Positions 33,641 through 41,756 of a stretch of DNA of 64,000 nucleotides are shown here, in pieces. The stretch's first letter is position 1. The number at the start of each line of letters is the position of its first letter. Position numbers and translations under genes: made by a program. Origin of the DNA: Proales similis (taxonomy: Eukaryota > Rotifera > Eurotatoria > Ploima > Proalidae). Where the stretch lies: contig JAGVRJ010000009.1 in assembly GCA_019059635.1 (NCBI GenBank), positions 1,583,001-1,647,000 of the forward strand, written 5' to 3'. Under the pieces are notes generated by a model. It had not been told where the DNA came from and made no database searches. It was given only the letters and a program-made list of their open reading frames with translations.

Positions 33641-35056
33641 ATGAAAAATACCGAGCTGATTCGGAATTTAGCCAGTCAGTCAACTGTTCATGGCATAGCC
33701 AAGTTGTCTCGCACTGGCTCCAGGCTGCTTAAATGTGTCTGGTTAACATGCATGTTTGCCTGTGCAATCACTTGCGCTTGGTTCATGAAGCTCTCGTTAA
33801 CCAACTATCTTTTGTTCGAAGTGACTACCAAGGCCTATTTGGTCAGGGAGATACCATCTCCTTTTCCGTCAGTTACTGTTTGCAACATAAATCCTTTCAT
33901 GAACCCTCAAGCCACAACTGAATTGGAAAAGATTTTAGGTCGGCAAAATCTGAGTCTAGCGAACATCTGGAAAGATTTCAGTGGAACAATTCTAAGTCGT
34001 CTTCAAGGTCGCTACTATCTTCTAAAGAATTTTGAAACTAGTCCATCTATGGAGTCGGAAGCGAATGGCTTTTCAATCCAGTTTGGAGAGTTGGTTGAAG
34101 AATGCAATTTTAATTTATTTGAATGCAAAACCAACTCTTTCAAGTGGAATTTCGACCAGTTATATGGAAACTGTTTTACATTCAATCCTGATGGGAACCA
34201 TGTGTCGTTCAAGGCTGGAAAAGTGAACGGACTGAAACTAAGACTTTATTGTGGTTTATCTGACCGACAATACGAGGGTTCGGTCGATCATGGTATTCAC
34301 GTGTTTATTCATGAGCCATCCATCAAGCCATTTTACTTCGAGGGCTTGGACATTTCTCCAGGTACAAATACAAATATAGCTTTGCGCAGGACTGTTTACA
34401 AAAAACAGCCGTATCCTTACAGCCAGTGCATCCAAGACCTGAAAAATCCAAACGCGAGTTCCTCGCCAATTTTCAAACTCATTTTGGAACGTAATATGAC
34501 TTATAGACAGAAAGACTGCTTCGATATATGTTTTATGCGAAGACTGCTCCTCGAATGCGGATGTCAAGATACTACTTTTGGAATTTTGTTTCCAGGCAAA
34601 AGAATTTGTTCGTCAAAAAATGATACAGTGTGCTTTGGATCAAGTTTAGCCTCCTTTTATAGTACGGATAAGAAAAATAACTGTGAATGTCCACTTGAAT
34701 GTGAGACAGCGATTTATGAGACAAGCATGTCATTCTCTCAATACCCTTCCCGAGAGTTTTCTCATGAACTGATCGAGCAGGAGGGTTTGAAAAGGAGATT
34801 TGGAAAAAACACGAGTCTTAGCATTCAAGATTTGAAAGATAGCATGCTTTTATTAAATATCTATTACGAGGATTTGGACAAATCAGTAATTGAAGAAATG
34901 CCAAAAATGGAAATATTTGACTTGATCTCAAGCGTGGGTGGAACACTAGGCCTCTTTTTGGGAGCGAGTTTTCTCAGTTTGGTTGAATTTCTTGAATTGA
35001 CTGTTTATCTAACACGCAACTCTTTTCAGCGCATTAACCGTCCAACAAATAAATAA
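33641..35056 (+). CDS. DEG/ENaC channel subunit, array copy 4
   Basis: A single exon of 471 residues. I place the start at ATG 33641 (MKNTELIRNLASQ); the codon two before it in frame is TTG. Motifs: STVHGIAKLS, TM1 beginning CVWLTCMFACAITCAWF, FPSVTVCNIN, YRQKDCFDICFMRR with CGC, CECPLEC, and GLFLGASFLSLVE. The exact N-terminal STVHG matches copy 3, which suggests that neighbouring copies share recent ancestry. It is flanked by 304 bp upstream and 199 bp downstream. Confidence 0.92.
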   Translation: MKNTELIRNLASQSTVHGIAKLSRTGSRLLKCVWLTCMFACAITCAWFMKLSLTNYLLFEVTTKAYLVREIPSPFPSVTVCNINPFMNPQATTELEKILGRQNLSLANIWKDFSGTILSRLQGRYYLLKNFETSPSMESEANGFSIQFGELVEECNFNLFECKTNSFKWNFDQLYGNCFTFNPDGNHVSFKAGKVNGLKLRLYCGLSDRQYEGSVDHGIHVFIHEPSIKPFYFEGLDISPGTNTNIALRRTVYKKQPYPYSQCIQDLKNPNASSSPIFKLILERNMTYRQKDCFDICFMRRLLLECGCQDTTFGILFPGKRICSSKNDTVCFGSSLASFYSTDKKNNCECPLECETAIYETSMSFSQYPSREFSHELIEQEGLKRRFGKNTSLSIQDLKDSMLLLNIYYEDLDKSVIEEMPKMEIFDLISSVGGTLGLFLGASFLSLVEFLELTVYLTRNSFQRINRPTNK

Positions 35057-35255
35057 AGTAAATGAAACTAATGCTTTGTTGAATCATGCCTGCTTTGCTT
35101 TGCTCTAGAAACTTCTAATTGGGGTTCTAAACATGCATTTTTAAACCTTTTTTAACAGGTCATGAAATTTAAAGGAAAATAAAAAACCCTAATTGAGCAC
35201 GTCTAAACTGTCACGTTCGAATTGATGAGGCTTGTTATAAAGCGTTAGGAATCAA

Positions 35256-36740
35256 ATGGTTCAGAGTCAAAACTGCCCACCCAATATGAAGCTGAGAGAT
35301 CTATTCAGCATAATAGAAGAAACTTTCCTTCATTCGACTTTTCACGGCCTCTCTGCTGTTTTTCGCAATCGTGTCATATTCTTACGACTGTTATGGCTGA
35401 GTCTCTTTCTTATTTCTTCGGTTACATGCGCCTTATTTGTGCGCAAGACTATTCTCAAATACTTTGACCATGAAGTAGTCACAAAGCTAAGTGTATTGGA
35501 AGAGATACCTGCTGAGTTTCCGACCATTTCCATCTGCAATCTTAACCCATTAATCAATCGTCAAACTATAAGAACTGTGGAGGAAATGATTTTGAAGGAG
35601 AACGGGCTGTTCAATAATATTAGTATGCCAGCATTTCTAAACTTGATCCTGACCCGACTTTATGTACTCGGCACACTCAAAGAACATCCTTTGAATGCAA
35701 ACAATCAGTTTAGCATAGGAATAGATATAAAAGAGATGCTATTAGGATGTACTTTTAACCTCGAACCATGTAACTTTAACGATTTCGACAAGTTTTTTGA
35801 CCCCTATTACGGTGACTGCTATAAGTTCAATGCTAACAGGACTCGATGGGTGACCAGACCTGGTTCAACCAACGGATTAACTTTGGAGTTTTTTTTGGGT
35901 CAAGCAGATAGCCTTTATCAACTTAGCACTCGCAATGGACTTCATATTTTCGTCAACAATTTCACTGACCGACCTTATTTCACTGAAGGCATAGACGTTT
36001 CAGCTGGTGCATTTACAAATATAGCCATCAAAAGAACATATTCATACAAGGTTCCTAAGCCTTACAGTAATTGTGAAAAAGATCTTGATGAAACATTCTC
36101 TACTGATTCAGCCATATACAAGGGTCTATTTAAATTTAGCAAGACCTATAAACAATCTGACTGTTTGGACATGTGTTTTCAAACTCATCTGCTTCGTAAA
36201 TGCCGTTGTTACGCCCTGGCAAAGTTTGAATACTTTCCTAAAAAGAACATGTGCGTAAATTTTGAGGATCTACTTTGTTATAAGAACTACATCACCGAGT
36301 TTTTTGGGAATGAATCGTCTAAATGCGCCCGTCATTGCCCAAAAGAATGCAACTCGATAAGCTATTCACATACTGTTACCTATTCGCAATATCCAAGCAA
36401 ATCTTATAGCTTGTATATGATGACCCGCCCACAAGCAAGTAAGATATTTAGTAACTGGACGCTAGAGAGCATAGAGCGAAGTATTGCACTTTTAAATGTC
36501 TATTACCCAGACTTTCAGTTTACAGAAATACGAGAAATCGAGAAGACAGATGTATATGACTTGATATCGAGCATTGGTGGAACATTGGGCCTTTTCATGG
36601 GAATGAGTTTCCTTAGTTTTGGCGAAATTCTGGAAGTTCTAATAAATCTTGCGCTTGGCTTCTTTCGTGCAAGTGTATTGCCGAACACCATGAGAAATAA
36701 ATTGGCCAAGGTAAAAGTTATGCCAAACTCGGATAATTGA
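35256..36740 (+). CDS. DEG/ENaC channel subunit, array copy 5
   Basis: A single exon of 494 residues starting MVQSQNCPPNMKLR. It has STFHGLSAVF, TM1 beginning LLWLSLFLISSVTCALF, FPTISICNLN, YKQSDCLDMCFQ with CRC, the longer CARHCPKEC, and the pore segment GLFMGMSFLSFGE (Gly-Met-Ser). It shares the CxxxCP spacing and filter with array copy 1, although four genes separate them, so the array has been reshuffled or duplicated in blocks. The C-terminal tail is longer and basic (RNKLAKVKVMPNSDN). Confidence 0.92.
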   Translation: MVQSQNCPPNMKLRDLFSIIEETFLHSTFHGLSAVFRNRVIFLRLLWLSLFLISSVTCALFVRKTILKYFDHEVVTKLSVLEEIPAEFPTISICNLNPLINRQTIRTVEEMILKENGLFNNISMPAFLNLILTRLYVLGTLKEHPLNANNQFSIGIDIKEMLLGCTFNLEPCNFNDFDKFFDPYYGDCYKFNANRTRWVTRPGSTNGLTLEFFLGQADSLYQLSTRNGLHIFVNNFTDRPYFTEGIDVSAGAFTNIAIKRTYSYKVPKPYSNCEKDLDETFSTDSAIYKGLFKFSKTYKQSDCLDMCFQTHLLRKCRCYALAKFEYFPKKNMCVNFEDLLCYKNYITEFFGNESSKCARHCPKECNSISYSHTVTYSQYPSKSYSLYMMTRPQASKIFSNWTLESIERSIALLNVYYPDFQFTEIREIEKTDVYDLISSIGGTLGLFMGMSFLSFGEILEVLINLALGFFRASVLPNTMRNKLAKVKVMPNSDN

Positions 36741-37291
36741 AAAGTAATCTGAATTTTTGGTTGCATTGAACTCCATATAAATTATCAAAAACGTTCGAGC
36801 AAAAGGTTCAAGTCACCAGGAAGAGAGCGCGCCTTTTCCTTCAATTACCATGTTTTTTTTTAAATACATATCACGCACATTGGCAGTAGGCTTGATTAGA
36901 TTTTAAGAAACGCTTATTCTCTGATTCTCCTTTTAATTTTAAGCCCAAGTCCGCCAAATTTGGGCCCTCAAAATAACAATAAATCGCTAGTTTTTCCATT
37001 ACGTTATTACGAAATACGGATGCATTTCTTACAGGGTGGCTTTTAAATGCTTCTTTCAGAACCAATCAACAAAATGGTCGATTTTAGTACTTCTAGTTTT
37101 CGTTTATAATTTTAAAAAAACCTATCACTTGCCAATCAATAAATTTTGCCTCATCGACTAGCACAGAAAGTTATCGCTAAGGAAATAGGCTGGCGATGGC
37201 TAGAAAATAATTTAAAAAATTAACAGCAATCGTGAAGTAGATCTAGTATTTAAGCTCTTGGCAACCAAGATAGAGGCAGTTAGACTGAAAA
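36741..37291. other. Spacer between array copies 5 and 6
   Basis: 551 bp, AT-rich. A minus-strand frame of 64 codons at 36871-37065 has no family resemblance and is probably chance. I see no decayed channel fragment. Confidence 0.4.
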
Positions 37292-38740
37292 ATGACGGCG
37301 CAGCAGAAAACGAAATTCGAGAGTAAAAACGAAACATTCTTCTCTGGAGCCAAAAAGATCTTAAAAGAGGCAGTTGAGTCAAGCACTGTTCATTCATTAG
37401 CCCACAATGTTCAAGCTGATTATAAAATTCTCAACCTATTTTGGATAATTTCCCTAATCCTATCAGCAGCTGGTTGTTGTTTTCTAATTTTTTACACGGT
37501 TGACTCTTTTCTTCAATTCGACGTCAACACTAAAGTAACAATTATTGATGAGGTGCCCACCGATTTCCCGAAAATCACTTTCTGCAACGCCAATCCTTTC
37601 ATGACCAATGAATCGATTGCACTGCTGAGAAGCTTTCCTACTGTACCAAGTATAAGTGAACCACTAGGAGCTGATTTGATCAGGAGTCGCTTTGCCATAA
37701 TGAATCTACTCCTATCGCCCGACATAAGTGATGAGCAGCGTCAGTCTTTATCTTCAGGATTCTCAAAAATGTTTTTGGACTGCTCGTTTAACGGTGAGAC
37801 ATGTAATGAGAGTGATTTTGAACACTACTATGATATTTATTATGGAAATTGCCATGTATTCAGCAGCAAAACTAATAAGAAAAGCTCATCGAAGCCAGGA
37901 CTTATGCATGGACTGGTTGTTGAGCTTTTTCTCGATCAACCCACAGATGCAATTCAAATTCCTTTGTTTTCGGGTGTCCACATTTTCGTTAACAATCAAA
38001 CTTCTGAACCAACATTTTTTGAAGGCCTAGACGCCTCTGCCGGTGCCATTACGAATATTGCCATGAGTAGGACTTTCTCAAATCGACTTCCGAAGCCCTA
38101 CAGTGACTGCACTGGAGACATGACAAGTCTAGATGAAAGCGATTCTCAATACTTCAAACTAATTTATAAAAGAGGCCAAACTTATAGACAAACCGACTGT
38201 CTCGATCTTTGCTTTCAAGATTTTTCCTTTCAGAGATGTGGGTGCGTAGAGGCATCTTTTATTCGATACTTTCCGAATCGTCTCCAATGCCTTAACTCAA
38301 GTCTACTGATATGTTTGAGTAAAGTGTTTGTAGAATTTCAGTCAAAACAGCTAACAAAGCAATGTGACTGCCCTTTGGAGTGTAAATCAGTCAAGTATGA
38401 TTACAAAATTTCATTCAATGATTACCCTCATCCATTATTATTGCCATTTTTGACCAACTATTCAGTCTTCAAAGATCGAATTCCTCATCCTATCACGGTT
38501 GAAAAAGTTAAAAATTCTGTTGCATTTGTCCGAATTTTTTACCAAGAACTAAATTATTTAGCTATTGAAGAGCAGGTGAGCATGAACGAGTTTACTTTAA
38601 TATCGAGCATTGGCGGTTTGCTCGGCCTCTTTTTGGGGGCCAGCTTTCTTAGTATGGCTGAAATTCCTGCTTTTTTCTTAAAGCTAGCTATTTCCTATTT
38701 CGAACAGAGGATAAAGGCCAAACAAGTAAGATCCCTTTAA
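37292..38740 (+). CDS. DEG/ENaC channel subunit, array copy 6, with altered His-Gly motif
   Basis: A single exon of 482 residues. The pore and ectodomain marks are intact: FPKITFCNANPF, YRQTDCLDLCFQ with CGC, CDCPLEC, and GLFLGASFLSMAE. The cytoplasmic gating motif reads STVHSLAHNV, so Ser-35 replaces the glycine of the otherwise near-universal His-Gly pair. In vertebrate ENaC, mutating this glycine sharply lowers open probability. This subunit may therefore be a low-activity or regulatory member, which is inference. The frame is otherwise undamaged. The start is ATG 37292 (MTAQQKTKFESK). Confidence 0.92.
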   Translation: MTAQQKTKFESKNETFFSGAKKILKEAVESSTVHSLAHNVQADYKILNLFWIISLILSAAGCCFLIFYTVDSFLQFDVNTKVTIIDEVPTDFPKITFCNANPFMTNESIALLRSFPTVPSISEPLGADLIRSRFAIMNLLLSPDISDEQRQSLSSGFSKMFLDCSFNGETCNESDFEHYYDIYYGNCHVFSSKTNKKSSSKPGLMHGLVVELFLDQPTDAIQIPLFSGVHIFVNNQTSEPTFFEGLDASAGAITNIAMSRTFSNRLPKPYSDCTGDMTSLDESDSQYFKLIYKRGQTYRQTDCLDLCFQDFSFQRCGCVEASFIRYFPNRLQCLNSSLLICLSKVFVEFQSKQLTKQCDCPLECKSVKYDYKISFNDYPHPLLLPFLTNYSVFKDRIPHPITVEKVKNSVAFVRIFYQELNYLAIEEQVSMNEFTLISSIGGLLGLFLGASFLSMAEIPAFFLKLAISYFEQRIKAKQVRSL

Positions 38741-38851
38741 ACATTCTAGAAGAATCCAATTGCTTGATTAGTTAAACATTAATTAAATGGTTGTCTGCCT
38801 ATCATAATTAAGGTTAAGAAATAATCATTTAAGAAACTCTCTCCATTTGCC

Positions 38852-38894
38852 AATTGAGAAAATAAAATGTTGCTTAATGAAATGAGTGATTTTA
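38852..38894 (+). repeat. Direct repeat unit 1
   Basis: A 43 bp unit containing GAGAAAATAAAATG and GAAATGAGTGATTTTA, about 39 of 43 bases identical by eye to the unit at 39333. It includes the probable poly(A) signal of array copy 6. Confidence 0.85.
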
Positions 38895-39332
38895 TTGATA
38901 GCATCGGAAAGATCCAAAATAAGTACAATGTGGTTTTCCTAATGGCTTTGTGTTAGTCAGTACATCGTTGTTTGTTGCGCATTAAATTTGAGATGAGCAT
39001 GATACAGTTAGGGTTTAGATAGAGGTTCTTTAGATGAATCCAGTGGCTCCGAATTGTCTCAAACCTCATCATAAGAGGAAACCCTTGCACCCTCTTCAGC
39101 GGAGAACGACTCGGATCTATTTTCTGATAGACTCTTGCCGACTATCATGCTTGCTGATCCAAGCATCCCAGGAGCTCTGTCAGCAAAGCGATAATGGAAG
39201 ACCCGTACGCGCTCCCAGCCCTCCCAAACGATATGGCCCCTGAGCTATTAGGCGCTGGACGGATGTTACTAACCTAGCATAAATAAGCTTAACCGGGTGA
39301 ACCATTAATTATTTAGTAAACTTCCCATTCGC

Positions 39333-39375
39333 AGTTGAGAAAATAAAATGTTAGTTGATGAAATGAGTGATTTTA
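39333..39375 (+). repeat. Direct repeat unit 2
   Basis: The second copy of the 43 bp unit, 481 bp downstream of the first, with a few substitutions in the middle. It lies 356 bp before array copy 7 and is not at the 3' end of any intact gene. Confidence 0.85.
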
Positions 39376-39730
39376 CATAGAAAACTTCTAATACTAGAAA
39401 TTTAATTTCGAATGAGTAGTGCGATTTCATGTAGTTTTGATTAAATCAAAAATCAAATTTTTCTAGGCTCCAATTCATATTGAAGCCTGCTTCATCGACA
39501 ATACTTAATTTTCTAATGATTTTCTTATGAAAGTGTTTCTATTTAAAAAAGGTCGATTATTTCAGGGGATTTGTCGAACGATCTCAACTGCACAGATTTC
39601 TAATTTGGTTAAAAGGTTAAACGCTGTAACTGTTGTCAAATTCAGCTCAACTGGTAAAAGAATGGATGAAATCATCAAATTAAGCTGCAATTATAATATA
39701 AAACTATCATAGCATCATATTTAAATTTTT

Positions 39731-41329
39731 ATGTTTGTCATGGCAGAGTTTGTTTTTGGAAGTCAAAGCATGGATCGAAATTCAAAAAGTTTGCAAACAA
39801 ACCCGCCGGGCAAGCGTTTTATTGCGGTTCTTAAGGATACTGTTGAGAATTCGACAATTCATGGATTGCCTCACATTTTCAAAACTAAGCACCGACTAGT
39901 GCGTTTCTTGTGGATTGTCGCCTTTATAATATCGTTTGGAGCGTGCGCCTTTATGATCGCCAAAAATCTAATTTTTTACCTCAGTTTTGAAGTTGTCACG
40001 AAATACACAATCTTACAGGAGTCGGCAGCTGAATATCCTGCCATCACTTTTTGCAATTTGAATCAATTTCATGATCCATATGGTTCAGAATTTGTCAGTA
40101 GGCAGCTCAATTTAGAACCGAGTGTCTCGAGTTATTTGAACAGCTCCAAGAACTCTAGTCATTCATACGAAAGGATGGGATTTCACTATTATTACATTCT
40201 TCTACTGAGTGCAAGTAACTTGAGCTCCACTGAAAAGGAAAGAATCGGCATTCCGCTTGAGAATATGATTGTTTCGTGTTATTATAGCGGTGCACAATGC
40301 AACTCGAGTGACTTCGAAAGAACGTTTAATTCTTTTTACGGAAACTGCTTCACATTCAATCGACAAACCCCGGCGAGAACCTCGTCTATCCCTGGACGTC
40401 TAAATGGACTAAAGCTTGAGCTCTATTTAGGAAAAGTCAGCAGTTTCTATCAATTTGCATACTCACAAGGAATTCATCTTTTTGTTCATAACAAATCAAG
40501 GCTACCAACTTACAATGAAGGCATTGATGTACCAGCAAGTAGCAATACACTTGTATCAATCAAACGTTCATTCCAAAAGCGACTTTCTCAACCTTTTAGC
40601 GACTGTTTAGCTGACATTCATGACCGTGACGCTCATAGTTCCAAGTATTTTAAAAGAACTCTCGATCTTGGTCTGGACTACACCCAGCAGGACTGTTTGA
40701 GCATCTGCTTTCAAGATGAAATATTTCGGGTGCTTAATTGCAGTGCAGGACCACTAGCCGAGCTGTTCACAGGACGTAGAAAATGTCAAGGAAGAAATGA
40801 GTTTAACTTGTTTGTCGAATTTTTCGCAAACTTTTACTCTAAGAATTTAATTGAAACTTGCAACTGTCCTTCTGAATGCGATAAAGCCTTTTTCTCGCTC
40901 CAAATATCCACTGCCAGCTTTCCAACACAAGTATATGCCGAGAATATTTACTCACATTTGCAAATAAAAGAAAACAATTCTATAAACGCTACCCTGGAGG
41001 AATTCCGGCAAAGCATTCTCCTCCTGGAGATTTACTATGAATCCTTAGATTTCCTCGTTGTTCAGGACATACCAAGCATGAGCTTTGAAGATCTGGTTGG
41101 TAACTGTGGCGGAATGCTTGGTCTGTTTGTTGGCGCAAGCTTTCTCACATTCGCCGAACTGATCCAGCTTTTCATCGAACTATTGACCATCAGCAGTTCC
41201 AAGAACAAACGTCAAATAGATGCAAATGATTCTTCAACAATACAAGAAAATGTAAGAAATAACCTAGAAAATTTCGAGGTGAAATTTATCGAAATAACGT
41301 GCCTTGAATTTTTTAGCCTGAACGCATGA
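39731..41329 (+). CDS. DEG/ENaC channel subunit, array copy 7 (longest)
   Basis: A single exon of up to 532 residues. The first ATG is 39731, but inner Met codons at residues 4 and 14 are also possible starts. Motifs: STIHGLPHIF kept in NSTIHGLPH, TM1 beginning FLWIVAFIISFGACAF, YPAITFCNLN, YTQQDCLSICFQ, CNCPSEC, and GLFVGASFLTFAE. After CFQ it has LNC where its siblings have CxC, so one cysteine of a probable disulfide is missing. A C-terminal cytoplasmic tail about 50 residues longer than usual is Asn/Glu-rich. It is the last and most divergent array member. Confidence 0.9.
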   Translation: MFVMAEFVFGSQSMDRNSKSLQTNPPGKRFIAVLKDTVENSTIHGLPHIFKTKHRLVRFLWIVAFIISFGACAFMIAKNLIFYLSFEVVTKYTILQESAAEYPAITFCNLNQFHDPYGSEFVSRQLNLEPSVSSYLNSSKNSSHSYERMGFHYYYILLLSASNLSSTEKERIGIPLENMIVSCYYSGAQCNSSDFERTFNSFYGNCFTFNRQTPARTSSIPGRLNGLKLELYLGKVSSFYQFAYSQGIHLFVHNKSRLPTYNEGIDVPASSNTLVSIKRSFQKRLSQPFSDCLADIHDRDAHSSKYFKRTLDLGLDYTQQDCLSICFQDEIFRVLNCSAGPLAELFTGRRKCQGRNEFNLFVEFFANFYSKNLIETCNCPSECDKAFFSLQISTASFPTQVYAENIYSHLQIKENNSINATLEEFRQSILLLEIYYESLDFLVVQDIPSMSFEDLVGNCGGMLGLFVGASFLTFAELIQLFIELLTISSSKNKRQIDANDSSTIQENVRNNLENFEVKFIEITCLEFFSLNA

Positions 41330-41756
41330 CATCCAGAAACGATGAAACAGCAGATGAGAAAATCGAAAATAAAATGAGGAAAAGGACAGGTCTATCGACC
41401 ATAGATTAAAAATTGAAAGTTATGAAAACCATTCTATTTTGTCTAGAAAATATCTTTGTTGAGTCTCAATGAGTGATTGCGCAGCATCAATTACAAAGCC
41501 TTTAACTCTCATATTGGAATGGGTTTTAAAACCCTTTCTATTGAATATTTTCTTAAAAATTCAGCTTATTTTGAAATCACTTTTATTATAGCAATGTCTG
41601 ATTTTCCTCAAAAAAAATCGCAATAAAAATTCGAAAGACGTTCTTACCTAGATCAATGATGTAATGATGCAATTAGAACTTATGAAATGTAATTTCACCT
41701 ATTGCGTACTATTTAAACTAAGGAAACATAGAAAAAAGGAATAATTAATTCATAAA
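41330..41756. other. Spacer downstream of the channel array
   Basis: 427 bp, strongly AT-rich. No coding sequence or clear repeat. It includes the promoter region of the next gene. Confidence 0.4.

Larger units (their letters stand above)
38741..39730. other. Spacer with duplicated 3' flank sequence
   Basis: About 1 kb between array copies 6 and 7, the largest gap in the array. A 43 bp element just after copy 6 (38852-38894) recurs at 39333-39375, and the flanking sequence is loosely similar too. Between them, 39010-39250 is noticeably GC-richer, with broken coding-like stretches on both strands. The gap may be a relic of an unequal duplication. No intact gene is supported. Confidence 0.45.

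Noticed and set aside
36871-37065. 64-codon minus frame between array copies 5 and 6
   Set aside because: I looked for a decayed channel fragment and found no DEG/ENaC motif in it.
39034-39243. 69-codon + frame in the channel array gap
   Set aside because: It has no start context or homology, and the neighbouring frame on the other strand is equally open. It is treated as possible relic DNA, not as a gene.
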